From the NCBI GenBank assembly GCA_036873135.1, contig JAPTYO010000005.1, positions 10,456,166-10,520,165 on the forward strand: 64,000 bases of DNA, read 5' to 3'. Below, piece by piece: positions 32,193 to 44,966 of this stretch. This stretch comes from Clarkia xantiana subsp. parviflora. Taxonomy: Eukaryota; Streptophyta; Magnoliopsida; Myrtales; Onagraceae. The notes beneath the pieces were generated by a model, which saw only the letters and a list, made by a program, of their open reading frames with translations, was not told the DNA's origin and searched no databases. Numbering within the stretch: position 1 is the first letter of the stretch; each line of letters starts with the position of its first letter. A program made the translations under genes and the position numbers.

Positions 32193-34482
32193 ATGAGTAA
32201 GTCTTCTATCCCCGTTCCACGAGTGACATTATGTCCAGATGTTGGTGACGAGCCGGGTATCAATACAGTTGAGTTTCTTAAGGATACGACGAGGAATGTG
32301 AGTTATTTCTTCAATTATATCGACGAAGACAAGTTTGAGCTATACGCGACTTATTGTGGACTTGATTCTGCTTTGGAGGCTATCCTTCCTTATGACGTGC
32401 TTCCAGACTCCAAGAAAGGGCAAGTTACTATTCCTCCAAGTGATCTATCCGCGATTTATATCTCACAGATTAAGGAAGGTCTGCGTTTTCCCTATTGTCC
32501 TGACTTGGTGGATCTTTGTCGCTATTACCGGATATCACCCTTGAGCTTATCCCCTGCTGGCCTTCGTGTATGGAGCTGCTTTCGAGTTTTGTTCCATAAG
32601 CAATCTTGGCATTATTCTACCACTATTTTCCGATGCTTCTATCAACTGATGTGTCCCGACACCACGGGGTTATGTGGGATGAAGCTTGGTCTTGGGGAGG
32701 CCGAGTGGGATCACAAACAACGTCTAGCCGCCCCCGCTGATCGTTCTGGTTCTCATTGGCGACACCACTACTTCTTTGTATGTGATGTCGGGACTATTTG
32801 GGATGTTGAGAGTGTGGAGAAGGCTGATCCGGCTCCTATTTTTTCTGACCTTTTCTTGGATGATAGGGAGGCGGTGAAGATTATCTTTCGATGTCAACAA
32901 GAGCGCCGTTATCATTGTCTATTGCGTGCTTCAGATCAAGATTTGATTGATGCCGGGATTCATATACCTCCTTCTGAAAATTTCGTATATTGATATCTTT
33001 TATAACCTGTACTATGTTGCAATGTAGGTCGTTTTGATGGAAAAAGCTCGTCTTTGCAGACAGCTAATGCTCGTGACAACCTTCCTGTTGGGGGTCGAGC
33101 TCGTAATGTTGCCCCCACTATTCCTGGAGGTTCTGGGCATGATCGTTGCAAGGGACCGAAAAGTGAGGCGTCTTCTTGTATCTTTCGGTTGACTTACTGA
33201 TTTTTTAAAGATTTGTTATATCCACATTGCCTTTGTTCCTTCAGGTAACTCCGTGCATGTGACTGAGCGGGTTGTTGCGGTACCTGCCACTAGTGTTCCT
33301 CCCAAGAGATCTGCCGCGGGGGCGTGTCCCTCGAGTGACCCGAAGCGTTCTAAACCGAGTGCGGCTGTTCCAGCTCCTTCTTGCGATAAAGGGAAGAGAG
33401 TTGAGAGTCGCACGATAGCGCCTTCTGCGCCCCGGTCGAGGGACCGTCCCGAGGAGGAGCGCCCTTCCCGCCGAGGTATGCATTGTTCTGCTTGACATAT
33501 TCCTTGTACTTAGTATATTTTGCTAATGTCTTCTTTGTTTCACTTTGTTCTTATTGCAGCGTTGCCACGTATTAAGCGTGATGATTTGATCCTTTCTGAC
33601 GGGACTGACGTTTCTGGAGAGAACTGGTCACCTTTCTCTGCTGGCAGTCTTCATTTCCCAAAGGATTCCAAACTTAGCACTCCAAGAGTTGGTGTGCGTG
33701 TGCTTCAAAGATGTGTTCCTCCCGGCGATCATGATGTCAAACCGTCTACTGATGAGGAGGCACAGGCATACGTTTAGAGCGGCCTAGCTGAGTTTGCGCC
33801 GGTAGATTTTATTTTAACTCTTTGCCTTCCTGATATTCACGTATGCTTTGTTGTTGTTGTTGAACATGATTGTCTTGTTTGTTACACTTAGGCTATTTCA
33901 AGGATGATGAACATGTCTTCCTTCGTGCTGGAGCTTGTAAGTGAGAGGAAGGCTGCTATCAATAAGTACAGTACAGTTTCCCGTGAGCTTGCACAGTCTG
34001 AGGAGGTAGTGCAGAATTTGAACTCCAAGGTATCTGATATTGATGCGCGTATTGTTGCTCGCCGTGTCCATGCTGAGCAACTTGAGGCCGAGATTTCTGC
34101 TATCAAGCAGCAAATTGCAGAGAACAACAATGTTCATGATGCCGCACTTGCTTCCGTTCGTGATGAGGCACATAGAGCGGGTGTTGAGAAGGGATTGGCT
34201 GAGTATTCTAGTACCCCTGCCTATTCTGCCGCTGTCCTTACTTCTGCTAAAGCGGATCTTGCACCCTTGGTTGATGAGTTTGCCAAAGATTACATTGGCA
34301 GAGTATATGCACTTGCCCCCGGGTTTCCGTTCGACAAGTTGTGTCCTTATTCATCTTTTGCTGCTGGCCATGTTGCGGATTTGCAACGTAAGGCAGCTGA
34401 AGCGGCTTCTATTGCCTTGACCTTTGGATACGACAATGCTGATGTTGAACTTGGTGTTGATTTTCTGGACATGTTGTCTTAG
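32193..34482 (+). CDS. Spliced gypsy-type transposon-domain protein, antisense to Tat LTRs
   Basis: Five exons give an unbroken 647-residue frame: 32193-32984, 33060-33177, 33245-33475, 33560-33771 and 33892-34482. All introns are GT..AG (75-120 bp) and phases match at every junction. Start: first ATG (MSKSSIPVPRV). Residues about 60-200 resemble the plant 'putative gypsy type transposon' domain (PF04195): KEGLRFPYCPDL, LCRYYRISPLSLSP, then a Trp/Phe-rich core. Exons 2-4 encode a Ser/Pro/Lys-rich, possibly nuclear-targeted linker (PPKRSA, DPKRSKPS). Exon 5 is a heptad-rich coiled coil (about 456-548) plus a conserved-looking tail. Known: Tat-lineage elements such as Grande carry extra antisense genes between pol and the 3' LTR, and position and strand relative to LTR2 fit that. 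Molecular function is unknown. It could also be a domesticated copy. Confidence 0.8.
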
Positions 34483-35490
34483 TCATTTTGAGGCGATGAT
34501 ATGCTTGAGGCCTTTTCCCAAACCTTCATTTGTGTTTTTGCTTTGTATGGAACTTCGTCCTTTGGACCTGCTTTTCAATAATAAAAATCATGTGATACTT
34601 TGTTAGTAATATTTCATACCTCGAGTATCCATGTTGTCCATATGCTTCGGACTTGGAAGCTAGGATAGGTATCCTTAGGTGATGAACATGATGTCCGTAT
34701 GAGTGCCCTTCTTGGTTAGAATCCAAGGTATGGAAAGATGTGTATGCTGGGTACTTGTAAGTAGTAATGTACTTGGCGCGGGCACTTGGCACTTGGCACT
34801 GGCACTTGACATGTAGCAGTGTCATCTTGACGAAGCAAGACTTAAGTTTATACCGTCTCTTAGTTCCACTCTAAGGCGACATTGTTACAAGATTTATCTT
34901 GTTTATTTTGCTGTTGATGCGTTAAATGCTAAAGAGCAAGATAACGTTATACAAGACTCGACTTGTAAATTTGATGAGTTTTGTATAAGATTTGCTTTTA
35001 AAAAGCGTATAACATGAAGCTGTCCCTTCTCAGGCTTAAGTCTTCATGGTGTATGAACCCTTAAGAGAGTATGCATAATTTTAGCGTGTGGGGTTGTCGT
35101 CTATCAAGTGGACTTACGCCACAATGGGGTGATCAGTCCCATCATTGCCTTTGTCGCATCCTGTTTTAATTCAGGGAATGGTTATGAGCATGAGGGTTTG
35201 CCCGAAGGATTTCACAACATGTCATTTTTAGAAATATACATGAGGTTTGCACTCTTGGAAAGGATGTCGCAACATGTTACTTTTTGATAGATGTGATCAT
35301 GGGTATTTTCCTTTTGAGAAGGATATTGCACCATTTCACTTTTTGGAATATTATATGATATTGCTTTTGAATTTGCTGAAGATGCATTTGCTGATGTCAC
35401 CAATTATAAGTTGCATGGCGTGATGATTATGGTGAGCTGAGAAGGTTGTCGCTTCACTGCCTTGGTTCCTTTGCTTAACTAGACTCAAGG
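34483..35490. other. Non-coding Tat-like debris
   Basis: Holds a short CACTTGG(C)-type repeat at about 34775-34812 and three diverged ~60-bp units (AAGGAT.TC.CAACATGT..CTTTTTG) at about 35206-35360. No pol sequence is seen, so the rest of the gypsy element was deleted before or by arrival of copia G. Confidence 0.5.
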
Positions 35491-35955
35491 TTATTGTATC
35501 ATGTCAATGTAAGGCAACCTTATACATCTTTTCCATGTTGACCTTTCATTGCGAAGGTCTTGAACGGATTTTTCACCGGCATCCATGGATAAAGAAAAGA
35601 ACATCACATTCAACCGAAACATTTCTAGCTTTAGCATCCTTGCTTCTACCGAGGCAGATGCAAATGAACACCAAGCTTTGACATTGTCTGGTTGCAACTG
35701 AAGTCTTCTTCAACCCTCCTTAAACCAGGGTTGAATGTATCGCCACACATCATTCAGATTATCAAAGAACCTACTCCAATTCTTGGGAAATAAACTATCA
35801 CGTTCATCTCTCATTGTCAAAATCATACGAACTACCATATTCATTCGTAGTTGTCCTCTTCGCTTTTCGGAATCGTAGCAGAGAGAAGTCCAATACATAT
35901 TCCTCATGTTCATCATAATTTATACCATCAAGATTGCAAGGTTCATAGAAGCGTA
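35491..35955 (-). pseudogene. Element G variant gag-position gene (type 2), broken
   Basis: On the minus strand the gag ATG is preceded by GTATTAGTTTTC, as in B, and opens AKSVRFYEPCNLDG, matching the TGSVRFYEPRNLDD start of element B. It frameshifts soon after. A later patch (TNEYGSSYDF) aligns with TDEYGKSYIY of B. Downstream frames (35710-35916, 35491-35697) are open but do not obviously match B. This supports type 2 as a real alternative gag rather than noise in one copy. Confidence 0.6.
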
Positions 35956-38028
35956 CCGACTTAGCCATGAAAACTAATACATTGATAATTATGCAAATTC
36001 AGGAAGACAACAACATTTTGACAGAATTGCAAACATCAGATTATCTATTAAGATGGAATACGAAAAATAGTGATCCTTCAGTCATCTAGACCAAACCGAC
36101 CGACAGTAAACCGAGGGAAGGGGTCCGTGAAAGAGTTCACACTACCGTCATGTTCAATCCAATAGATCAGTCTTTTGAAAACGGTTATTATGTTGCAAAT
36201 TACCGGAATGAGAATTTTCAAATAAGTATACCCGATCTTGGCTTTCCCAAGGCTCTTATAATTTTAAAAGGAACTATCCGATAATTTACGCATGCATAAT
36301 ATCATATTATGCTATAAAAATCGAACAAACCAAAACATGCTTACGCGTCATGCGTCTAATGTTCCTAGCATATATAATTCTACGTAAAGTAAATTATCAC
36401 ATGCTTTCTATTCTTGAACATCCTAGCATACGTGTCAAAACATGCAACATTCGCACAAATCATACATAATTGGCGACTGGAATTTTCAGTTTTAGAAATG
36501 TTTGAAAATATTAGGTGCTGTTTTGCAATTCATGCTTACAATCAATCATGCGGCATTTCAAGACATGGATTCTAGGCACTTTCAATCAGCATAGCATGTC
36601 TATCCTATTGCACAATACATATATTTAAATCCCAGAGCTCAATGCTCGAAATTAATATACAGCTAGCTTGACTGAGTCAAGACGACAGTTCTAATATATG
36701 TAGCAGAAAGTAAACAATTGCAATTCAGCCCACTAATTTAATCCAGTCCCAAAAACATGCATATCCGAGATCCATCCCCATAATCGAAACTAGGTATTAG
36801 GGTTTTAACCGAAAAACGTGTTAAAATGTAAACCCTAAGAGCACTATTTAGGCTTTATTTAAAGTTCAAAAATATTTTGGATTTTAAATTTGACATCCTA
36901 TTTTATTGAAAATTTTAAAATTTCCGAGAAATTTAAAAATTCTGGTCCGGTCCAATTTAAAATCCGGTTCAAGTCGGTCCGATTTTAAAAATCTGGTTTG
37001 GTCCAAAACGGTTCAATAAAATAAGATTGTGGTTCGGTTTATCACTCAAAATCGGTTAGGTTATGTTCATTTTAGTTACTTTGGTCCGACCCGACCCGAC
37101 TAGGTCGACCCGATTAAGAAAACCCGGATTGGTTTTATCCGTTCCGGTTTAGCAATCGGACGGCCCATAAACCCTAGGGTTCGGCCGAAATATGTCTTGT
37201 GGCTAAGTATGGTTTTAAAGTCCATAAAAACTTAACTTAGCCACCAAGAAATATAAATTATTTAAAATAATTTCCAATATTGCTAATATATATATATAAT
37301 TCGGCACACATATATATATATATATATATAAATATTGTCAGGATTCTATCTTTAAGATGTAAATCAATCAACAATATATGTATATATACATATAAAATAT
37401 TCGGCTCCTACATATATATATATTATTATCAAATATATCTTTAGGGAATAAAATATGTAGACAATATATTTTCTTAATCTTTTATAGCAACTAAATCTAT
37501 CAATATATATTAACCCTATCTTTAACTATATATATTGATAGTTAATATCTTTTACAATATTATATTATGAACCGATCCATATTTCCAACTTATAGATATA
37601 TAGTTACCTATTAATAAAATTTAAAAATGGCAAACTATATCTCTAATTAGTGTGGCCGAAATTTTTAAAACTTGGTGACCAAGAAAATTACAAAATTTAC
37701 CTAGAATACCCCTAGGATGTTCGGCAAAAACTTGTAAATTAGAAAAGTTGTCAAATTTTAAGATCAAACCCTAACTTGATCATGAATCTAAAAGGTGTTC
37801 TTGATAAAACTCATGGTGTTCTTGAAAATCATGAACATCAAACTTAAATTCGAACATAAAATTCGGTTTTGATCTATAAAAACATGTAAATTTCGAAAAA
37901 TTTAAGTTTTTAAAGATCAAACACATGAAATTTACTTAAAAATTTCGGATTATTCATGAACATAAATTTCGAATTTTTTCAAAAACTTAAGACATCAGTT
38001 TATCAAAAATTTAAGAACTCCTAACCTG
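35956..38028 (-). other. Leader of element G
   Basis: About 2.1 kb homologous to the other leaders: CTTACGCGTCATGCGTCTAA at about 36332, the CGGTT-type tract at about 36940-37160 and (TA)n at about 37309-37330. Non-coding. Confidence 0.8.
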
Positions 38029-38040
38029 GTTCTGATACCA
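38029..38040 (-). promoter_or_regulatory. Primer-binding site of G, one mismatch
   Basis: The minus strand reads TGGTATCAGAAC instead of TGGTATCAGAGC, one base inside the LTR. Confidence 0.85.
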
Positions 38041-38041
38041 C

Positions 38042-38619
38042 TGTTGGATTTCAGGGATGTAATACTACTGAATGCTAAACGTGTACATGCAATTAATCTA
38101 ACTACGTAGCGGAATAATGTACACATACATTTTAGCTTTCCTGCCCAAGAACGTCGTGGAGGGAGTTCTGATCCTCCGGTCGGAACTATGTACAAGTTCT
38201 TCGTAAGAAGAATTCCTACGCGGTGTAAGCTCCACAACAAAGCCTTTGATCGATTCTTCAACGGGGACAGAACCTCGGACTAAGATGTGCACCGAAAATC
38301 TCAACTAAGGGGGTGAGAGGGTTTCTCTCAAGTTCCTCAATGGATGTACTTCTTATTCTGAACGAATGAATAAACCCCTTAGGTGAGTCCCCTATATATA
38401 GGATTGGTGGAGTGGACAAAAGTCCACTCCAACCAATGTGGGACAAGTTTCGGCCGAACCATGTTATTAAAGGGGGAGGCCCAATTTTGGGCCTCCCATG
38501 TCAATTAGGGTTAGAGTTTGGCCCAATTACCCTAATGTGACAATTACTTAATTAACTTAGGTAATTTCCTTAGCATTAACAGGCTACCAATTACGGCGCC
38601 ACGTCACCATATGCTAACA
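38042..38619 (-). repeat. 5' LTR of element G
   Basis: A 578-bp LTR, TGTTGGATTTCAGG to CACCATATGCTAACA. Hairpin GGAGTGGAC-AAAA-GTCCACTCC at 38409-38430: both arms differ from the AAAGTGGAC arm of B but still pair. Confidence 0.92.
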
Positions 38620-39706
38620 AGTTAATATATATTTTTCAATATTATATTGTGAACCTATCCATATTTTCCAATTGTAGATTTATAGTTACCTTTTAATAAA
38701 ATTAAAATATGGAAAAACTATATCCATAGGGTGGCCGGCCGAATTTTGCTTACTTGGATCCTAAGCAATTAAAAAATTTACCTAATAATTCACTAGGTTT
38801 TTCGGCCAAAACACCAAAAATTGGAAAAATTGTCAAATTTTAAGATCTAACACTACTATGATCATAATCCAAAAATTGTTCTTGATAGAACTCATCGTGT
38901 TCTTGAAGATCATGAACATCAAACTTAAATTTAAACTAAAAAATTTCAGCACCAATCTTTAAAAACATGTATAATCCGAAAATTTTAAGTTTTTAAAGAT
39001 CAAAGTCATGTCGGTGTTCATGATGTATAAAATTCGGTTTTTATAAAATTTCAAGAACATCAGTTTATTAAAAAAATTAAGAACTCCTAACACAAGCTCT
39101 GATACCTCTGTTAGATTACGGGGAGGTATTACTACGGAATGCTAAAATGTGTACATGCAAGTAATCGAATTACGCAGCGGAATAATTTACACTTACCTCA
39201 ATAGCTTCCCTGCCCAAGAACGTTGTGGAGAGAGTTCTGATCCTCCGGTCGGAACCCGTACAAGTTCTTCGTGAGAATAATTTCTACGTGGTATAAGCTC
39301 CACAGAAAATCCTATGGTCGATTCTTCAACGGGGACAGAACCTCGGTCTGAATGCTCAGAAGCAATTTGGCACACCAATGGTGGTGTATGAAGGGCCGGC
39401 CGAACCTACTATAGAGAGAAATTGATTTCTCTGAAATCACAACTTAGGAGGAGTTGTGATCAAGGTGTGTTTTGGAGGTGACCCCAAGACCTCCTTATAT
39501 AGTGGAGGAGGAGAAAATCCTCCCCCTTCCCTTCTAGGGTTTCGACCGACTTATGTGGTGGGGGAGGCCCAATTTTGGGCCTCCCATGTCACATGGGAAT
39601 TGGGTCGGGCCCAATTAGCCCTAATGTGACATTTACCTAATTATCTTAGGTAACCCCATATATTAACGGGCTACCAATTACGGCGCCACGTCACCATATG
39701 CTAACA
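38620..39706 (-). mobile_element. Copia 5' end H (leader part, PBS, 5' LTR)
   Basis: A 489-bp PBS-proximal leader piece (38620-39095), PBS 39096-39107 (last base changed), LTR 39109-39706. The leader is cut on the left by the outer end of the G LTR, as expected if G inserted there. The other half of H is not in the window. Confidence 0.85.
39109..39706 (-). repeat. 5' LTR of element H
   Basis: A 598-bp LTR, TGTTAGATTACGGGGAGG to CACCATATGCTAACA. The hairpin position carries GGAGGA-GAAAA-TCCTCC (39507-39523), different in sequence from G and B but still self-complementary. Confidence 0.92.
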
Positions 39707-39903
39707 AGATATTGGACCGGCCCAATAATTATAATTTAAAAGGTTGGGCCGAAATGTTTACTTGTGGCCCAAGTAAGGTTTTAAAGTCTATTGAAATATT
39801 TAACTTAGCCACCAAGTAACATTAATTATATATATTTCGGCCAACATGTAAACATATATATAATTATTGCCAAGATTCTATCTCTAAGATTAAATCAATC
39901 AAC

Positions 39904-39938
<35 letters not shown>

Positions 39939-41140
39939 AATTTCGGCTATCCACATATAAATATATATATTTTATTTATTGTCAATATCTTAAATAGGAA
40001 AACATATATTAACAATTATTTTCTCAATCTTTTAGGTAACTAAAATCTATCAATAATATCTTTAACCTATTTAAATATTTAGATATATGGATAGTTATAT
40101 ATATTTCTATATATTAATGTGAATCTATCTTTATGGTCTCAATTATAGATATATTGTTACCTAGATTAAAAATTAAAATATGGTAAACATTATTATTTAA
40201 AAATTTCGGCAGAAATTCCTTACTTGGTGACCAAGAAATTAAAAATTTTACCTTGTAAATTACTAGGGTTTTCGGCCAAAAACACAAAATTGGGAACAAG
40301 TGGTCAAATTTTAAGATCAAATTTTAATAAGATCTACAATCCTATGTCTGATTTTGATAAATATCATCTTTTTCTTGAAGATCATGAACATTAAATTACC
40401 TAAGAACATCATGAAAATTTCGGACCATAATAAACCCTAAAATTTGAAATTTTAAAATCCCTTTTTAAAATTTCTGTCCAAAATTATAAATTTTCAAGAA
40501 CACCAATTTATCAAAATCATGAACTCCTAACACAGGCTCTGAAACCACTGATGGGGAGTAATCACTACGGATACTAAATCATGGTACATGCTAGTAATCG
40601 AAATTACGCAGCGGAAGATTCGCACATACCTCAAACGTTGTCCGTAGTCCAAAGATCCTTCCTGCAGGGAGTTCACGATCCTCCGGTCTGCACCCGTAGA
40701 GGTTTTGGTTAAGGAAGCCCTACGCGGTATGTTCTCCACAACAAAGCCTCTGATCGATTATTGGCAGGGGACAGATCTCTGGAGTGTTTGCTAGAAAACA
40801 AATTGGCACACCCTTTGGTGGTGGATAGGTTCGGTTGAAACACTTGTGTGGGTGGAGGGTTTTTCTATCTAAAATACTCTAATGAGGAAATAGTGATTAA
40901 CCTTAAAAATCCCCTAACACCATGTATTTATAGGAGGAGCAAAGTGGACAAAAGTCCACTTTGCCTACTCCAATATTTCGGCCGGCCACTATGCATAGGG
41001 AGGCCCAATTTTGGGCCTCTCGTGTCAATTGAGATTTGGTTCTAGCCCAATTACCCTAATGTGACATGTACCTAATTTCTTGAGGTAAACTATACATATT
41101 ATGGACTACCAATTACGGCGCCCATCACCATATGCTTACA
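39707..41140 (-). mobile_element. Copia 5' end I (leader part, PBS, 5' LTR)
   Basis: An 829-bp leader piece (39707-40535) with a (TA)n tract at about 39907-39936, PBS 40536-40547 (TGGTTTCAGAGC, one mismatch) and LTR 40549-41140. It is cut on the left by the H LTR. The right flank is unique DNA beginning TGAGT. Confidence 0.85.
40549..41140 (-). repeat. 5' LTR of element I
   Basis: A 592-bp LTR. Its inner end reads TGATGGGGAGTAATC, missing about 8 bp of the usual TGTTAGATTACGGGGAG. Hairpin GCAAAGTGGAC-AAAA-GTCCACTTTGC (40939-40964) has perfect 11-bp arms, the longest in the window. Confidence 0.92.
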
Positions 41141-42440
41141 TGAGTAACTTCGAAGCAATTAGAACTAAGTCATGTGGCATACCACATATTATTCATTATT
41201 ATATGTGATGATATGGACCAATTAAAATTGATTAATTTAACATTAGAAATATAAAATGACTTAGAAAGCTTATTTGTCAACTCCATATTTAACTTTTTAA
41301 GATTATATTATATAATATATAAATATAGATAGATATCTTGAATGAATATATTATTTATTTATAGTAAGATATTATATATTTTTAAGATGGAGAAATCATA
41401 TTCAAACACCACCTATATGTTATATTTTTCTTAATAGAAAAAAGAAAATAAATGACAGATCTTGTAACAAACTAAAGTGTCACAGGAAACTTTATTAAAC
41501 TTTAATACTAAAAGGAAATGAACAACAGTTTCAATGACGACAAAATACAAATGTATAACCGATTTTCTGTAACAAATTTAGTCGTTTTAATTGCAAGGAA
41601 AATAATCGAATAGGAAAAAGACTTATGCAAACTACAGAATAGTAGCATAATCAATGACGATAAGCTAAACCTAGAAATCAAGACAACACCAGAGAAGAAA
41701 GGAACAAATGTTATATATGATAATAATAGCTGATTCGGCAGAACAATTAAGAGTGATGTAGCTAACAACAGTAATGTCCGATAAGCGGTAACCCCTATAT
41801 ATAATGCGTCATTATTGAGGAATGGGCTAAAAACGAATAGCATAGTAATGTTGCGACTATTAAGGGCACATAGGTTTCATGACTTGCAAGCTCAGGGAGA
41901 AAGCGAACTAACTCATCAGTCATTTATATAAAAAGAATGGATATTAGCAGAAAAGAAATAGAGGGAAATTTCTTGAAAATGGCAGTCATCTACCTTGTTA
42001 ATCCTCGTGATTTTTTTTTTTTTTTTTTTTTAATTTTTTATATTAGTGGGTTTTTTTTGTTTTTTTGGTAAAGTATTAGTGGGTCCTCAAGATGAAGATG
42101 TACATTGTCATGATTGGAAGGAAAGGAACTACAGAAAGATAATATAGAAATAGTAATTATATCATAGCCGTATATTGTAGATATTAATAAAAAAAAAGTT
42201 GTAGTTATAGTTTATTCTATTTGAACTTGAATGGTATGATATTTATACTTAGACAGTGGTGACTGAAGAAAACAAATGTATATAAACTGCAACAAATGCA
42301 ACCCTTTTTTTTATTCATAAATAAATACAGTACTACTTTATGAATTAAACATTTATATAAATGTAGTTATTTTTCAACTTCATAATTCCACTTTATTTTA
42401 CCTTTCATTTTCTTCTCTTCCAACCAATATCTCTCCCACT
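41141..42440. other. AT-rich intergenic DNA with poly(T)
   Basis: No supported gene. The minus-strand frame at 41508-41843 (111 codons) is hydrophobic low-complexity. A ~22-bp T run sits at about 42011-42032 followed by further T-rich tracts. Confidence 0.5.
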
Positions 42441-43175
42441 CACTAGCCCTGACTATTGTTGGCTATGGTGAGGGTACTACTAATATCATATCCATATCAT
42501 ATTTTTACACATTCCATCACCATAACTATATTGTGGTTATGATTATTCATACCATAACCATATAACCATGGTTTTTCACCACGATTAAACCAGTTAATCA
42601 TAAACATTCAAACTAATACAACACCATTGTTTCATTCAAGAACTCTAAGTTAAACTTACATTCATTGTATAATTACGCATCAAAAAAATAAATAAGTAAA
42701 AAAAGAATAAGAAGAACAATATTTACACTCTGAGAGCCAGTGACCTAGGGCTAGTGCAACGCAAATGAAGTGAACTGAGAGTTTGTGACTCTGAGTTTTA
42801 CAATATTAAGTTTTTCAGATTATAACACAATGAATGGACCAGATATTTAGGATGAAAAATCAATGGTCAATATTGGATAGAAGATTTAGACCGAATGAAT
42901 GGTAGGAACTGGAAATAAGATTGGATTAATACTTATAGTATAATGATGTATATATATATACAAATATTAATAATATATAATACTATTATATATATATTTA
43001 GCGGTGATGGTTACAACCGTGGTTATGGTCTCAATACCATAACCATTGTTGGTATAAAACTCATTATCATAACGCACCTCACTATAATAGTGCAGTTAAC
43101 TATTACGAAATATTATGTGAATAACCATGGTTATTTGATTTTTACCGCACTATTACCAGCCCTAGCCCTAATAGA
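42441..43175. repeat. Palindrome-rich segment, possible MITE remnant
   Basis: Repeated, mutually inverted CCATAACCAT / ATGGTTATGG words at about 42520-42580 and 43005-43060, including hairpin GGTTATGG-TCTCAATA-CCATAACC, and AACCATGGTTAT near 43121. CTAGGGCTAG (about 42748) and CCAGCCCTAG (about 43157-43166) could be decayed inverted ends of a hAT-like element, but no target duplication is visible. Confidence 0.35.
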
Positions 43176-44603
43176 CTCCATATAGAAGGTATAGAGAAAA
43201 AGGAGCCAATGAAGAATGACATACCACTGAGCCAAAAATGAATTTTATTAAAACAAATAAATATAAAATATAATAGTAATATAAAAGTAAAAGTAAAGAG
43301 TTGAAGAAAAACAACCCATGTCATGTCACCATCCTCATAATTTCCCATTCTATTATAATTCCTGCAAAGTAAAGTAAAGAATAGGGAAGGTAGAGATGGA
43401 TTTGATTTTCAGACAGTGAATTATAGAGGAAATTACTTAAAGAGAAGATCCAGGGCCTTGATAATATCCAACCGGGTTCAGATATTTTTTATTCTTTTCC
43501 AAAAGAATAGGCTCTTACAAAAATCATTAACCAAATTATTCATTTTTTAGACCATCCATGGAAAGACTTAGATTTCTGAGACTAACACCCGTGAAAATGA
43601 AATCAAGTCGTGATTATCTCTCTGAAAGTCCCGCTGGCAGGTGAACATTTTGGTCATAATATAAATGACATTGTTCAATTTCTAGAATATTAATAAAAAA
43701 ATAATAAATATAAAACGGATTAAAAGAAAGGGTTGGACAAATTAAAATTTTTAAATCTAATATCAAATACTTAACGGAAAGAGATGGATTCGAACCCTAG
43801 GTACAAGGCATACAATGGATTAGCAACAAAGGTTTAGGATGTGTATTTTTTTTTTTTTTAATTAAAAGATGATATTATATTATTATCAAAGCACAACAAC
43901 AAAAGTACAAGTACAATATTGCAAGTTAATTGAACTTGGGATTAGATCGGTCGAGATAAGTGATTAAGATACGGTATATATTGTTGCACAACTATTTTAT
44001 TTATATATTTTTTTATTTATTATCCAAAGATTTAATATTGTTGTAATTGCTTTTGTAATGTTTGGTTTATTATCTTTATTTTCCATCTTAATTGCCCATT
44101 TCCGAGACCGGAAGGGTTAAAAAGGCAATTAATTAAAACTTAATTCATATTTTAGGGTTCCATCTCCAAAATCTACATCTTTCATCAGGTATCAGATTGT
44201 TTAATGAGTAGTTTGATTAATGATTTTCGTAAAAGTATATTCATGTTATTAGTTTATATCACATTATATGTATTTTGGAAAGAAAAAAAACAATGGGTTC
44301 ACATGCTCTTTTGATACATATATAAATAAAAACGAAAATCATAAGATTTCATCAATAAATACTCTTTTGACATGTTTGTATTGCTATGTACACAAATTTC
44401 TACGAACTTTTTTTCTTGAGAAATTATGATTTACACGGATACTAAATATTTTCCTAGCGGCCATACATAAAACAGATAATAAATATTTTCCTTAAATAGT
44501 GTAGTAGATATGCTCATTTCTCACCAACTTTCTTCTAATGTGCGGAACTTACGAAACTCAAAGTAAAAGTCAGTACAACAATTGAAATTCTCAGTTAATC
44601 ATT
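43176..44603. other. Intergenic DNA upstream of the LONGIFOLIA-like gene
   Basis: AT-rich and gene-free. It presumably includes distal promoter sequence of the downstream gene, but no specific element can be assigned by eye. Confidence 0.45.
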
Positions 44604-44966
44604 TTATATATATATAATAAATATTCTTCTTCTTCGTCACTACTACTCTTTCCTTTTGAGCTTCCACATCTTCCCCTCTCTTTCTTTTTCTTTGTCTAGA
44701 CAGATAATAAATAATAATAATAAAAACATTAAAAATTAGAATCGCTGTCATTCTCAATAAGAGACATCACATAATAGAGTGAGTCATGTGCACATTGCTT
44801 CCAAACCGTATATACATACACCTCCTTTCCTCCCTTTCCACACAACATCCACTTATGAACATTTATTGGATTGGAAGATGAAAGAAATAACCCCTTTTCC
44901 TCTGTAATTTCCTTCTTCTGTCTCACTCACTATACATCCACCAACACTTTGAAAAATATATATGAT
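44604..44966 (+). promoter_or_regulatory. Candidate promoter and 5' UTR of LONGIFOLIA-like gene
   Basis: TATATATATATAA at 44604-44620, followed by a CT-rich stretch (about 44625-44700) typical of plant 5' UTRs, then about 270 bp to the start codon. The frame is open upstream of the ATG (from 44871) but has no ATG there. Confidence 0.35.

Larger units (their letters stand above)
35491..38619 (-). mobile_element. Copia 5' end G (gag start, leader, 5' LTR)
   Basis: Minus-strand copy of the copia family holding only its 5' third: LTR 38042-38619, PBS 38029-38040, ~2.1-kb leader and a broken gag. Everything downstream (linker, RT, RNase H, 3' LTR) is missing. The left breakpoint is near 35490. 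G lies inside the leader of H. Confidence 0.85.

Noticed and set aside
41508..41843. 111-codon minus-strand hydrophobic frame
   Set aside because: AT-rich low-complexity translation with no homology pattern and no splice or promoter context.
44871..44966. N-terminal extension of the LONGIFOLIA-like protein
   Set aside because: The frame is open upstream but begins at TTG with no ATG. The conserved LONGIFOLIA N-terminus starts at ATG 44967.
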